DNA of 64,000 bases from Streptomyces sp. NRRL S-31 (GCF_000718775.1 NZ_JOCB01000007.1:49908-113907), one strand, 5' to 3'. Counted from the first letter of the stretch, positions 1-9,600 are shown. The notes: generated from the sequence alone by a model not told the origin. Program-made: numbers and translations.

Positions 1-1453
1 GGTCGGCCGCCTGGTCCGGCCGTACCCGGGGGATCGTGTCCGGGGCGCCGACCACCGTGCGCCAGTGCTCCCGCAGCCGCAGCAGCCACGGCGCCAGCAG
101 TGCGTCCACGTCCCCGGCGCGGCGCGCGCGCCAGTCGCCCAGCGAGGTGGCGGGCAGCACCCCGTACGGCTGCCGGCCCACCCGCAGCATGGGCAGCGGC
201 CCGCGACCGCGCACGTGCTCGGCGAGGTGGTCCCGGACCGCGCGCCACGGCCGGGTCGGGTCGGTGGTCCGCACCCGGCGGCTGCCCAGGTCCAGATGGG
301 ACGCGGCCGCCTCGGCGAACCCCTGCCCCAGCGTGGGCCACGTCAGCAGGGTCAGCGCGGCGAGGACCCCGGGTTCCGGGTCGGCGGCGCCCGGACAGCC
401 GCGCAGGAAACCGGCGTCCGGCAGGCCGAGGGCGGCGGCCAGGGCGTCGGCCACCGGCCGCTGTCCGGCCGCCGGGTCCGCTTCCGGCCCGGGGAAGGCG
501 GGGGCCGAGGACCAGCCGGAACGGGCGCGCGGGGTGTTGTTGGTCGCGGTGCCGGACGGCAGCAGACCGAGCCCGCCGCCGAAGCGGTGGCCGTGCAGCA
601 GATCGCGCAGCCGGGCGGCCCCGACGGCGGCCGAGTCGCCGCGCACGCCGACGACCAGCAGCTCGTCCAGGTGATCGGTGCCGTCCGGAGGCAGCAGCAG
701 CTCGACCCCCATACCGGCCTTGACCGCCTCGAACCAGTCGGTCTCCCAGCCCTCCTCGTCGGCGCGCAGCAGACCCACCGGCAGCGGGTCGGGCACCGGA
801 CGGCCGGGCTTGTCCACCGCCACCCGGCCGTCCACCAGACCGAGGAAGCGCCAGCGTTTCGGCATCGCCACCACGCGCCGGCCCCGTTCGCCCGGGTCGC
901 GGGGGCGCACCACGGGCGGCGGGGCCCCCGGACGGCACGCCTGGACGGCCCAGGCGGCGCGGGCCGGGCGGAGCCGGGTGAGGACCCGCTGCCAGGCGTC
1001 CGGGCCCGGCGCCCGCCAGTACTCGGTGCCGGCGTCCGCCTCGGCCGGGGTCAGCTCCGGTTCGAACTGCGACAGCGCGATGTCGTCCGGGTAGACCCGG
1101 ACCCGCAGCGTGCGCGGCTCCCACCAGATGGTCTCCACCCGCACCGGCAGCAGCGCGATCGGCCCGGCGTTGTCGTCGGGGAACAGCGGGGCGCCGCTGC
1201 CCAGCGCCTGCGCCAGCTCCTCCTGCGCGCCGGCGAACAGGCCGGCCTGCTGGTCGGCGGTGCGTTGCAGCTCCGCGTGCGCCGCCTCGGCGGCGGCGAG
1301 CAGCTCGGGCGTGGCGTGCTCGTCGTCCCCGGTGCGCAGGGCGTCCTGGAGCCGCCGCACCACGGCCTGCTGCTCGTCCGCGCGAGCCTGCGCGGTGTCG
1401 GCCTCGGCGCGGGCCCGCTCCACCTGTGTCCATGCCGCGAACGTGTCGGTCAT
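1..1453 (-). CDS. Large uncharacterised protein, 3' end off window
   Basis: ATG at 1451-1453 with AGGAG about 10 bases upstream; the frame stays open to base 1, so about 484 N-terminal residues are visible. Residues 1-75 are rich in Ala, Glu, Gln and Arg and could form a coiled coil. Landmarks further on are IWWEPRTLRVRVYPDD, then LLPPDGTDHLDELLVVGVRG, then an SGTATNNTPRARSGW stretch. From memory, a GTPTNNT-like motif recurs in large unnamed actinobacterial proteins. I see no signal peptide, membrane helix or catalytic motif that I can name. It is the most downstream visible member of a four-gene leftward set with DUF6603 and WD40 proteins, starting 31 bases after the previous stop, so probably co-transcribed. 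Function unknown. Confidence 0.8.
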   Translation of the reverse strand, partial: MTDTFAAWTQVERARAEADTAQARADEQQAVVRRLQDALRTGDDEHATPELLAAAEAAHAELQRTADQQAGLFAGAQEELAQALGSGAPLFPDDNAGPIALLPVRVETIWWEPRTLRVRVYPDDIALSQFEPELTPAEADAGTEYWRAPGPDAWQRVLTRLRPARAAWAVQACRPGAPPPVVRPRDPGERGRRVVAMPKRWRFLGLVDGRVAVDKPGRPVPDPLPVGLLRADEEGWETDWFEAVKAGMGVELLLPPDGTDHLDELLVVGVRGDSAAVGAARLRDLLHGHRFGGGLGLLPSGTATNNTPRARSGWSSAPAFPGPEADPAAGQRPVADALAAALGLPDAGFLRGCPGAADPEPGVLAALTLLTWPTLGQGFAEAAASHLDLGSRRVRTTDPTRPWRAVRDHLAEHVRGRGPLPMLRVGRQPYGVLPATSLGDWRARRAGDVDALLAPWLLRLREHWRTVVGAPDTIPRVRPDQAAD

Positions 1454-1484
1454 CTGCGCGAGTCTCCTGTTCTCGGCGCGGTCG

Positions 1485-4019
1485 TCAGCCGCCCAGCAGC
1501 GCGGCGGCCCGGAAGGCCAGCTGGAACGGCCGCTGGAAGGCGATACGGCCCATGTCGGCCGCGTCGCGCCCCCACACCGGGGGATCGGCCGGTGGCGGCC
1601 CGGTCGGCGCGCCGGGCGCCGGGCCGAGGCGGACGAAGCCGGCGGCGTCCACCGGGACACCGCTCCAGGTGAGGTCGGCCCAGGCCGTCAGCGGAACGGG
1701 CAGCGGACCGGTGTCGAACCCGAACTGGGTGCCGCGCACCGGTTCGCGGAACACGAAGAACCAGTCCTCCGCGCGGGCCCGCCGCGCGTCGAGACCGGCG
1801 AACAGGTACAGCACCGTGGACTCGTCCAGCGCCAGCGGGGTGGCCGGCACCCCGCCGAACGCGTCAGGCAGCCTGCCGTTCTCCCCGCGCACGGCGAGCA
1901 GCGCGGTGCCCGGGAAACGGTGCAGCAGCTCACCGCGTACCAGCAGCACCAGGCTGCCCGCGCCGCCGGTGCGCAGCCGGCTGCCCAGCGGGACGTCCGG
2001 CGGCCAGGTGGCGATCTCGTCGATGTCCGTGCCGTCGGTGGGCCAGAACCGGGCGAAGGGGGTGCCGCGCTGGTCGGTCGGGAACTCCCGCCACAGCAGC
2101 TCCCGGTTGAACTCGTGGTTCAGCCCCACCAGCAGGGCGGCGACGAACTCCGGGTTGGTCTCCAGCAGCGTCACCGAGTCCGGCGGCAGCGCGCCGATCC
2201 CGGGCAGCGCCCACTCCGGCCAGCGGGTCAGCAGCTCCTCGGCGATCGGCACGGGGAAGGTGGGGTGCGCCATGACCGGTCGCAGCGGACGGGCGTCCGC
2301 GTCGGAGCGCCGCTCCCAGAAATCGGCCGGGATGCGGTCGGCCATGCGCAGCCGCTGGAGCCGGTGCGGGCCGAGCGCGGTGCGCAGCTCGGCGGGCAGG
2401 CCCGCGCCGTGCCCGTCGATCACCCCCAGCTCGTTCAGCCCCCGCACCAGGACGGGCGCGGACTCCTGGGCGCCGCCCCCGTCGGGGATACGGTCCGTAC
2501 GGCGGGCCAGCGCGCCGGTGCGGCGGGTCAGCCGGGCGAACGCGGTGCCGGCCGTGCCGCTCAGCACCGGGGACGTGTCCAGCATCGTGGCCAGGGTGGT
2601 CGGCGCCGTGATCCGCTCGCTCAGACCGGCGGGCAACGGGGTGCGGTCGCCCACCGGCGCCATGACGGTGACCAGGTCGGCGACGCCCAGCGGACCGAGG
2701 TGTTTGTCCTGGGCCCGTTCGGCCGCGGCACCGGCCAGCTCGCTCACGGCCAGCAGCCGGTTCGCCTCCCGGATCTCGCCGACCTGCTCCCACGCCCGGG
2801 CCATCAGGAAGTCCTGCTCCAGCTGCGCGTAGCGGGCGCCGAGCGCGGCGGCCACCCTGCGGCGCACCTCCAGGTTGAGCGTGCTCATCCACGAGTCAGG
2901 GGCCTCCGGCACGGTCTGCCGGCCGGTGTGGTGGCTGCCGTAGAGGGGCGGGGCGACGGCGGCGGTGTCCCGGTCGTCGTCCGGCTGTCCGTCGCCGGCG
3001 GGGGCACCGCCCCCCTCGCGGCGCCGGGCCGGGGCGTCCAGGCGCTGCCGCAGCAGTGCGCGGAACCGGTCCTGTGCCGCGGGGTCCGACCAGACCTCGG
3101 GCGCCGCCGTCCCCGGCGCCCGCAGGGCACCGTCCAGGGCGACGGTGACCGGCGACGGGTCCTGCCGCCCGGCCGGCCAGGGCCGGCTGACGTCGATGGT
3201 CCGGGTTCCGAGCCCGGCCTCGGCGGCGGGCCGGAACCGCAGCCGGCGGGCCAGCTCCTCGAACGTGCCGGCCGGTCCGGTGCGGAAGCTCCACCAGTGG
3301 TAGACGGGCAGGTCGACGGTGCCGGTGCCGCCGGCCGTCCAGGCGTCGGCCGTACCCGGCCCGGCCGGCGGCGGCGCGCCGAGGCCGGCGGCCCGGCCGG
3401 CGGCGGTCGCCGGCACCACGGCGGCGATCCACTCCCGGTCCGGGTCCAGCTTCCGCGGGCACAGCAGCCGCCCGACGACGTCGGCCGAGTGACCGCGCAC
3501 CCCCTGCTCGGCATGGTGCCGGGCGGTCTCCAGGTCGGTGACGCCGTCCGGGAGCCGGGCCTCCACATGGGCCCACGCCCACCGCTCGGCCGGTGGCGGC
3601 AGCTTGGCGACCGGGGCGGTGAGCACGGGCAACGGGCTTGCCTCACGCGGCGGGGCCGCCTCGTCGTCCCTCAGCACGATCAGCACGATCCACGGCTGCG
3701 GGGTGGGCCCGGACGGCGTCGGGGCGGTCCCGGGGGACAGCAGCCAGGGCAGGTCGGCATGGGCCAGTTCGACACCGGCCAGCACGTCCTCCGCCGCCGA
3801 GACCGTGCCGGGCGGCGGCTCCTCGCGCAGCACCATGGACCGGTCGAAGCCGAGGACGTCTCCCGGCCCGAGGAGCGACAGGACGGGCCCGGTCGCGGTC
3901 TCCCGGGTGGCCCGGCCGTCGATCCGGCGGTCGAACACCACCGACGTGGGCAGTGCCTGACCCACCGCCGAGGCCGCCGCGCCGACCCGTGCGGAGGAGA
4001 AGAACCATCGCGTCGTCAT
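1485..4019 (-). CDS. 844-residue uncharacterised protein of the DUF6603/WD40 gene set
   Basis: ATG at 4017-4019 follows GGAGCGGCG; the same frame is open upstream to 4409 through a tandem repeat, but that extension is repetitive Pro/Arg/His and lacks a ribosome site, so I use 4019. Recognisable blocks include WFFSSARVG at the start, a helical segment near YAQLEQDFLMARAWEQ, and late in the protein LNHEFNRELLWREFPTD, then WFFVFREPVRGTQFGF. These blocks look strongly conserved in type, but I cannot tie them to a characterised family. No signal peptide or transmembrane helix is obvious. It sits between the DUF6603 gene and the partial gene at the left edge, all on one strand, which suggests parts of one multi-protein assembly. 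Function unknown. Confidence 0.82.
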   Translation of the reverse strand: MTTRWFFSSARVGAAASAVGQALPTSVVFDRRIDGRATRETATGPVLSLLGPGDVLGFDRSMVLREEPPPGTVSAAEDVLAGVELAHADLPWLLSPGTAPTPSGPTPQPWIVLIVLRDDEAAPPREASPLPVLTAPVAKLPPPAERWAWAHVEARLPDGVTDLETARHHAEQGVRGHSADVVGRLLCPRKLDPDREWIAAVVPATAAGRAAGLGAPPPAGPGTADAWTAGGTGTVDLPVYHWWSFRTGPAGTFEELARRLRFRPAAEAGLGTRTIDVSRPWPAGRQDPSPVTVALDGALRAPGTAAPEVWSDPAAQDRFRALLRQRLDAPARRREGGGAPAGDGQPDDDRDTAAVAPPLYGSHHTGRQTVPEAPDSWMSTLNLEVRRRVAAALGARYAQLEQDFLMARAWEQVGEIREANRLLAVSELAGAAAERAQDKHLGPLGVADLVTVMAPVGDRTPLPAGLSERITAPTTLATMLDTSPVLSGTAGTAFARLTRRTGALARRTDRIPDGGGAQESAPVLVRGLNELGVIDGHGAGLPAELRTALGPHRLQRLRMADRIPADFWERRSDADARPLRPVMAHPTFPVPIAEELLTRWPEWALPGIGALPPDSVTLLETNPEFVAALLVGLNHEFNRELLWREFPTDQRGTPFARFWPTDGTDIDEIATWPPDVPLGSRLRTGGAGSLVLLVRGELLHRFPGTALLAVRGENGRLPDAFGGVPATPLALDESTVLYLFAGLDARRARAEDWFFVFREPVRGTQFGFDTGPLPVPLTAWADLTWSGVPVDAAGFVRLGPAPGAPTGPPPADPPVWGRDAADMGRIAFQRPFQLAFRAAALLGG

Positions 4020-4103
4020 ACGCCGCTCCCGCCCGGGCCGCCGGGCCCTGGGGTGTGTGCGTGGTGGGGTGTGGGCCGTGTGCGGGCTGTGGGGGACGGA
4101 TCG

Positions 4104-4300
4104 GCGTGGGGTGTGTCGCTTGGGCGGGGGCCGCGGGGTCCAGGGGTGTTCAGGCGGCGGAGTGTGGGGGGTGGTCCCGCGTGGGGTGTGCCGGTTCGGC
4201 GGGGGCCGCGGGGCCCAGGGGTGTTCAGGCGGCGGAGTGTGGGGAGTGGCCCCGCGTGGGGTGTGCCGGTTCGGCGGGGTTCGCCGGGCTCCGGGGTGTG
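4104..4300. repeat. 75-bp tandem repeat, about 2.6 copies
   Basis: The motif GCGTGGGGTGTG recurs at 4104, 4179 and 4254, an exact 75-base spacing. Copies 1 and 2 are full and nearly identical; copy 3 decays after about 45 bases. The array fills the 325-base gap between two genes of the leftward set. Because 75 is a multiple of three, several frames stay open across it and would encode a 25-residue Pro/Arg-rich repeat; I see no start site that supports translation. The G/C strand asymmetry is strong. Confidence 0.85.
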
Positions 4301-4344
4301 TGTGCGGTCGGGCGCCGGGTGGGTGCGGGCCGGGGAGGACGGGT

Positions 4345-7245
4345 TCACGCGCGTTGCTCCCAGCTCTCGACGAGCCGCACGGAGGCCCTCGGGTCGCCGA
4401 GCCGCTCACGCACCGCCTGCCAGGCGTCGGCGGTCGCGTCGACCAGCGACACGTCGTGGAGCAGGGGGCTCATGTCGTGGGCGGCGACCACGCTCAGCGT
4501 CGGCGGACGGACCTGGACGGCCACCGCGGGCGTACGCCACCGCAGCAGCCGTTCCGTGGCGGTGCGCCTGAGCACCGCCTCACGGTCGAACAGCCCCGGC
4601 CAGCGGGAGACCTGCCGGATGGGCAGGGGAGGTTCGTAACCGGTCTCGTACGCGTCGTCGACCCGGTGCCCCGGGCCGAGCGCGATGCCGTCCGCGCCCA
4701 CGCGCACCCCGCCGGCGTGGCTGACGAAGGCGGGCGTGGTGAGCTGCTGCTCCTCGGTGAGGTCGAAGAACTCGCCGGGCACGAACCGCTCGGGCAGCGA
4801 GGGCAGGCCGTCGGCGGGCCGCGGTGTGCCGAGGGTGACCTCCGCGATCGTCCACTGCTGCACCGGTACGGGCCGGCGCTCGAACCGGGAGATCGGCACC
4901 CCCAGCGGGACCACCTCCTGGCTGACCCGCACGGTGGCGTCGGGGTGCACCAGGTCACCCTCGGCCAGCTTCCCGACGGCCGCGGGAGTGAACGCCAGGG
5001 GGGTGCGTTCGACCGCCGGACGTTCCGCGACCCAGCACCGCGACCGGGCGAGCGCCTCGCGCAGCGGAACCAGCGGATCACGCCCGGCAGGCGGTGCCAC
5101 CGAGGGCGGGGAGCCCCAGCGGACGTCGAAGTCCAGCCCGACGTCCCAGAACAGCACCGAGATGCTGCCGGTGCCGAAGGCGTGCCAGGGCGCCGGGCCC
5201 TCCAGGGTGAAGTCCAGGGCGACACCGGCCAGTCGGCGGCCGAACGCCCGCACCGCCACACCGGCCCGCACACGCACCGAGAACGCGAACACCGGGTCGA
5301 AGACGAACAGCGCGTCCAGACCGAGCCAGCCCTGCACACCGCAGCCGGCGATCGTCGCGTCCAGTTGTACCTGACCGCCGAACATCACCGCGTTCGAGGT
5401 GACCGCGAAGTACGCCTCCATGCGCAGCCCGAAATCGTTGCCGGGGGCCAGGTCGACCTGGAGCCGGCGCAGCGCGGGCACCTGGGCGGGCCGGGTGTAG
5501 CGCGGGTGGAAGCCGCCCGCGGACAGCACGAACTCCGGCTGCCGGCCGCCGCGCACCAGCAGGTACAGCTCGCCGCGTACGGCCAGCCCCACGATCCACG
5601 ACCCGGCCAGCGACACCAGCAGCTCGACCACGGGGACGGCCGGGTCGATCCGGCCGAGCACGCTCGCCTGGAGCCGGATCAACGGCACCACCGGATCGGG
5701 CAGGCCCACCAGGAGCCGCCCGACCAGCGCCGCGCGCACCGGCGCGGGCAGTTCCAGGATCAGCGCGCCGGACAGCGACACGATGCGTCCGCCCCAGGTG
5801 ACGCGGACCATCGGCCCGACCAGGAACCGGCCGGGAGCCACCGGGTAGGCCGAGCCCAGCGATCCGACGATCTCCGCGGCGCGTTCGACCACGTGGTCGG
5901 GGAACAGCACCCGGTCGGCGTTGCCGTCACCGACGAGCTGCCGGAGCGCGGTGACGTCCACCCGCCGGTTGACGCCGACGAGCCCGCCGACCGCGTCGAG
6001 CGCGAAGCCGAGCCCGAGCTGGACGCCGGGCGCCGGGAACGCGGCGGCCAGCAGGACCAGGAAACTGGTCGGGGCGCCGTCGGCGGGGGGCCGGAACAGG
6101 GCGACCGCCTGGACCTGGAGCACGCTCAGGTCGACGGAGATCAGTCCGGCGTAGCCCGTGTCGTCCGTGCGCCGGACCACGCCGCCGCCGGAGACGGGCG
6201 GGAGGGTGAGTTCGGTGCCGACACCGTCCGGGAACAGCTCGCCGAGCCGGTGCGGGTCGAGGCCCAGCCGCTCCGGCGAGAACACCACCGGCAGCTCGAT
6301 CCCGGCCCCGTCGAGCGAGGCGCGCAGGGGCAGCCCGGGCAGGGCGGCGGTGACCGACACGGACACGGCCAGCCGGGGCTCGCCGCCGTCCAGGGTCAGC
6401 TCCAGCGCGGCACCCCGGGTGCGCACGCCCGGTGCGTCCAGCCGCAGCGGCAGCGCGACGCGCGGTGTGCCGGTGCCGGTGAAGCGCAGCCCGCTGTCGC
6501 GATCGGCCCGGGCGGTGACCGTCACGGGCCCGGAACCGCCGTCCAGCGGACTGGACTCACCCGCGCCGACCAGCTTCGCCAGCGCCTTCGGCAGGACGGC
6601 GGCGTTCAGGTCGCGCAGTTCGACCTCGGCGGCCGGCGACGCGTCCGGGGCGGCCGTGACGGTCACCGCGAGGCCGTCGACGCTGATGCCGGGTCCGTCG
6701 GTCATCCCGGCCGTCAGCCGGCCGGCGCGCTCCAGGCGGATCGTCGCGGTGCCGCCGGGCACCGTCGGCGACGTACCGGGCCCGTACGACGCGTCCCAGC
6801 CGCCCGGTGAGGCGATCGCCGCCCGCGCCGTCCACGGCCCGCTCGCCGTCGGCGGCAGGGACAGCGCCGCTCCGGGGGTGACCACGACGTCGAAGACCGG
6901 GCCGCCGGGGGTCATCCCGAGCACCGCCCGCCCGGTCGCGGCCCCGGAGGGGTCGGTCAGCACCAGGGCCACTCCGATCGGCGCGTTCGGCGCTCGCCGC
7001 CAGCCGTGCAGTCGTACCGGCGAGCCGGCGCCCAGGTCGCCGAGTGCCTCGCGGACCAGCTCCACCAGCGGGTTGCCCGCGGGCAGCCGGTCGTGCACCG
7101 CCAGCAGCCGGCCCGCCAGCACGGTTCCGGCCGCTGACGGCTCGTCACCGAGCGTGGGCAACCGCCGGACGAGACCGTCCACCGCGTCCTGGGCCAGGCC
7201 GCGCAGCCGGTCGGCGATCTGGTGCAGCAGTTCGTGCGCGTCCAT
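4345..7245 (-). CDS. DUF6603-type large protein
   Basis: A 966-residue protein. ATG at 7243-7245 is preceded by GAGG, and the start is only 6 bases after the stop of the WD40 gene, so the two are translationally close. The C-terminal third carries the pattern I associate with DUF6603: GCGVQGWLGLDALFVFDP, VAVRAFGRRLAG, then LEGPAPWHAFGTGS followed by ISVLFWDVGLDFDVRWG. The N-terminal half has many short beta-type segments, fitting a repetitive beta-rich structural protein. No export signal is seen. DUF6603 has no established function that I know of. Neighbours are equally obscure large proteins, so the four genes probably act together. Family call by recalled motif, not by search. Confidence 0.75.
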   Translation of the reverse strand: MDAHELLHQIADRLRGLAQDAVDGLVRRLPTLGDEPSAAGTVLAGRLLAVHDRLPAGNPLVELVREALGDLGAGSPVRLHGWRRAPNAPIGVALVLTDPSGAATGRAVLGMTPGGPVFDVVVTPGAALSLPPTASGPWTARAAIASPGGWDASYGPGTSPTVPGGTATIRLERAGRLTAGMTDGPGISVDGLAVTVTAAPDASPAAEVELRDLNAAVLPKALAKLVGAGESSPLDGGSGPVTVTARADRDSGLRFTGTGTPRVALPLRLDAPGVRTRGAALELTLDGGEPRLAVSVSVTAALPGLPLRASLDGAGIELPVVFSPERLGLDPHRLGELFPDGVGTELTLPPVSGGGVVRRTDDTGYAGLISVDLSVLQVQAVALFRPPADGAPTSFLVLLAAAFPAPGVQLGLGFALDAVGGLVGVNRRVDVTALRQLVGDGNADRVLFPDHVVERAAEIVGSLGSAYPVAPGRFLVGPMVRVTWGGRIVSLSGALILELPAPVRAALVGRLLVGLPDPVVPLIRLQASVLGRIDPAVPVVELLVSLAGSWIVGLAVRGELYLLVRGGRQPEFVLSAGGFHPRYTRPAQVPALRRLQVDLAPGNDFGLRMEAYFAVTSNAVMFGGQVQLDATIAGCGVQGWLGLDALFVFDPVFAFSVRVRAGVAVRAFGRRLAGVALDFTLEGPAPWHAFGTGSISVLFWDVGLDFDVRWGSPPSVAPPAGRDPLVPLREALARSRCWVAERPAVERTPLAFTPAAVGKLAEGDLVHPDATVRVSQEVVPLGVPISRFERRPVPVQQWTIAEVTLGTPRPADGLPSLPERFVPGEFFDLTEEQQLTTPAFVSHAGGVRVGADGIALGPGHRVDDAYETGYEPPLPIRQVSRWPGLFDREAVLRRTATERLLRWRTPAVAVQVRPPTLSVVAAHDMSPLLHDVSLVDATADAWQAVRERLGDPRASVRLVESWEQRA

Positions 7246-7251
7246 GCCGCC

Positions 7252-8319
7252 TCACCCGTGGCCCAGTTCACCGTTGTCGATCACGAGGGCGCGGTCGGTG
7301 CAGCCGACGCCGAGCCAGCGCCCGTCCGGGCTGAACCCCAGGGCCAGCACCTCGTCGGTGCCCACGGTGTAGTGCTCCTTGCCGTCGAGGTTGAACACCC
7401 GCACCACGTTGTCGATGGAGGCGCTGGCCGCCACCTTGCCGTTCGGGGCGAACGCCACATGGGTGACGGCGCCGAACTGCGAGTCGGGCGCACCGGGGTC
7501 CAGCTTCGGCGCCCGGCCCCGCTCCACGCCGGTCTCCGCTTCCAGCACCCGGGCGAACCCGTCCGCCCCGCCGACCACGGTCCACCGGCCCTTGGGGTCG
7601 AAGGCCAGGCAGTTCGGGGCGGTGGTGTCCTCGTCGGTCTCGTCCTCGGCGGGCCACAGCTGCGACCCGCCCTCCGCCTCGAACATCCGGACGGTGTCGT
7701 CGGCGGAGCAGCACAGCACGAGGGAGGCGTCCGGGCTGAACGCGACGGCGAAGACGGCGTTGTCCGGGGTCAGCCGCCCGAGTTCGGCGCCCGTGGCCAG
7801 TGTCAGCACCCGCGCGGACCCGGCGAACCGGTGGTCGCCGCCGTGGCGCTCGTCGATGGCCAGCGCGATCCGGGTGCCGTCACGGCTCAGGTCGACACCG
7901 GCGATCTGCGGGGTGTCCACGGGGATCCGCCGCCTGGTCGCCCCGGTCGCGCCCTCGAGCACGGCGACCAGTGTGTCGGTGGCGGCGACGACCGTCCCGT
8001 CCCGGACGAAGCGCACGGTGTTCACCGAGTTGCCCGGATCCACCGGTCCCTGCCAGACCGCCTGCCCGGTCGAGCCGGAGCGCAGCAGCACCTGTTCCAG
8101 GTCGGCAACCGCGAACGCGGTGCCGTCGGGACTGAAGTCGATGCCGGTCACGAAACCCTGGCCGGGCACGTCAAGCGGCGCGCCGACGCCGACGGTCCGC
8201 ACCCGCACCAGCGTGCCACCACCGCCACTGGCGAACCGGGTGCTGTCCGGAGTGAAGGCGATGGCCTGGACCGAGCCGTCGTGTTCGACGGTGAGTGCCA
8301 CGGTGCCCGGCTGACTCAT
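7252..8319 (-). CDS. WD40-repeat beta-propeller protein
   Basis: A 355-residue protein starting MSQPGTVALTVEHDGS. Repeating units such as IAFTPDSTRFASGGG, IDFSPDGTAFAVADLEQ, VDLSRDGTRIALAIDE, VAFSPDASLVLCCSADD, VAFAPNGKVAASASID and LGFSPDGRWLGVGCTD give about seven WD40-type blades, enough for one propeller. There is no signal peptide, so a cytoplasmic scaffold role is likely. It is the first gene of the leftward set with the DUF6603 protein; its promoter should lie in the 8320-9045 gap. The frame stays open further upstream to 9003, but that part is Arg/Pro-rich and has no ribosome site. WD40 propellers usually hold protein partners together; the partners here are presumably the next gene products. 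Confidence 0.85.
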   Translation of the reverse strand: MSQPGTVALTVEHDGSVQAIAFTPDSTRFASGGGGTLVRVRTVGVGAPLDVPGQGFVTGIDFSPDGTAFAVADLEQVLLRSGSTGQAVWQGPVDPGNSVNTVRFVRDGTVVAATDTLVAVLEGATGATRRRIPVDTPQIAGVDLSRDGTRIALAIDERHGGDHRFAGSARVLTLATGAELGRLTPDNAVFAVAFSPDASLVLCCSADDTVRMFEAEGGSQLWPAEDETDEDTTAPNCLAFDPKGRWTVVGGADGFARVLEAETGVERGRAPKLDPGAPDSQFGAVTHVAFAPNGKVAASASIDNVVRVFNLDGKEHYTVGTDEVLALGFSPDGRWLGVGCTDRALVIDNGELGHG

Positions 8320-9045
8320 GATCCGCTTCTTCCTGTGCCGAAGCGTCGCCACCCGGCGGGCCGGACGACCGGGAGCGGCCGGGGGCCCGCCCTTCGGCGA
8401 CGGTCGGGTGCTGTCCGCCGGTCGGCCGGTTCGGGGAGACGTCTGACGTCGACGCCATCGCGTCGGTCCCGGCGGTGTGCGGCGCGTACCGGCAGTGCGT
8501 ACGCGCTCAGGCGGACACGCCTCTCGCTCACTCGGGTGGACACGGCTGTTCGTCGGAACCCGCCGCCGCGGTGCGTGTCCGGCCGCGTTCCTTCGCCGTA
8601 CGTTCACCAGCCTAGCCGGAATGCCGACGCGCGCCACCTCTCGCGCCCTGCCGCCGTCTCCGCGGGCGGGCGGCGCGTGTGACGGCTCCCGGAGAGCGCC
8701 CCGGGCCCGGTCGGCCGAGGTGTCCCGGCCCGACACGATGTCCGGCCGACGAGCGGTCTGAGGGGCCGTCACTTCCGGACGCGGGCACGGCGGTACGGCA
8801 GGACGGTGATCCCGGCGCGCTCGGTTACGGGCGCGGCGGGCCACGCCGGTTGCCGCCGGGCAGCCCCGCGGCGACAACCGGGGGGACGGGCCGTGACGGC
8901 CTCGCGCGGCTCGCGGCTCCTTGCCGAACCGTCGGCCCGTACGGGACATGGTTCGCGTGTCCGGCCCGCCGAGGATCCGAGTGCCACATCCTCGGCCTTC
9001 CAACCCGCCTACGGCCCATGGCCTGCGGCCGCTCGGGAAGGAAGC
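8320..9045. other. Gene-free stretch upstream of the WD40 gene
   Basis: About 725 bases with several open frames, none with a ribosome site and a protein that looks real; all are Arg/Pro-rich in the manner of antisense or out-of-frame high-GC DNA. It must contain the promoter of the leftward WD40/DUF6603 set, and possibly the end of the SCO5918-like transcript. I see no strong inverted repeat that I would call a terminator. Confidence 0.5.
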
Positions 9046-9333
9046 TCACCAGCCGAGCGGATTCCCCTCGGGGGGCGTGGCCACGGCCGTGCCGGTCGGA
9101 CGGGCGTCGTGACAGGTGAAGCCGAGACGGGTCAGCGCCCGGCGCATCTCCAGCGTGGTGAAGTCCCGGCGGCTCTGCCGGGTGATCACCTCCCCGACCT
9201 GGAGCACGGGGTAGATCCGCTGGCCGATGGTCACGGAGACGCCGGTGACGGGTTCGGGCGTGAGGTCGCCCATCGACTGCTCGACCTCGCTCTTGGTCAG
9301 GTCGAAGGGGTAGCGGGCGATGACACAGCGCAT
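9046..9333 (-). CDS. SCO5918-family small protein
   Basis: A 95-residue protein beginning MRCVIARYPFDLTKSE. GGAGG lies 5 bases before this ATG at 9331-9333, which decides against the GTG four codons upstream. The pattern VTIGQRIYPVLQVGEVITRQ followed by RRDFTTLEMRRALTRLGF matches what I recall of the Streptomyces SCO5918 family, which sits beside a DEAD-box helicase and a cold-shock gene as it does here. Small, soluble, no known domain. The context suggests a role in RNA or cold-stress physiology, perhaps binding or modulating the helicase, but that is inference from neighbourhood only. Confidence 0.8.
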   Translation of the reverse strand: MRCVIARYPFDLTKSEVEQSMGDLTPEPVTGVSVTIGQRIYPVLQVGEVITRQSRRDFTTLEMRRALTRLGFTCHDARPTGTAVATPPEGNPLGW

Positions 9334-9600
9334 GGATGCCTCCACGAGGGCGGAAAAGCGTCGGGGACGTCGGTCGACCGCGCGGCGGTCGGGTGGCGGT
9401 CAGGGGGCGGTCAGGGGGCGGGAACGCCGAGGGCGTGGCCCTGTCCGCCGGCCACGGGGGACGCGGGGGACAGGGGGTACATGGGGGACACGGCCGGGGT
9501 ACCGGGGGCGTGCGTGGCGTCGTGGACGGTCGGACCGGTGCCGTAGGCACGTCCGGCCTGACGCGTCCGGGGCGGGAGGGGCGTCAAGGGCTTCTCCCCT

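Noticed and set aside
4016..4348. 110-residue minus-strand frame made of the 25-residue repeat
   Set aside because: Open only because the 75-bp repeat is a multiple of three and free of stops; no ribosome site, no family resemblance.
65..4571. Very long plus-strand open frames (535 aa at 65-1672, 1153 aa at 1110-4571)
   Set aside because: They are antisense to minus-strand genes with clear starts and real-protein composition; their translations are Arg/Gly/Gln-rich with no motif and no ribosome site.
4057..6810. 917-residue plus-strand frame across the DUF6603 gene
   Set aside because: Antisense shadow of high-GC coding DNA; the minus frame carries the DUF6603 pattern and normal codon bias.
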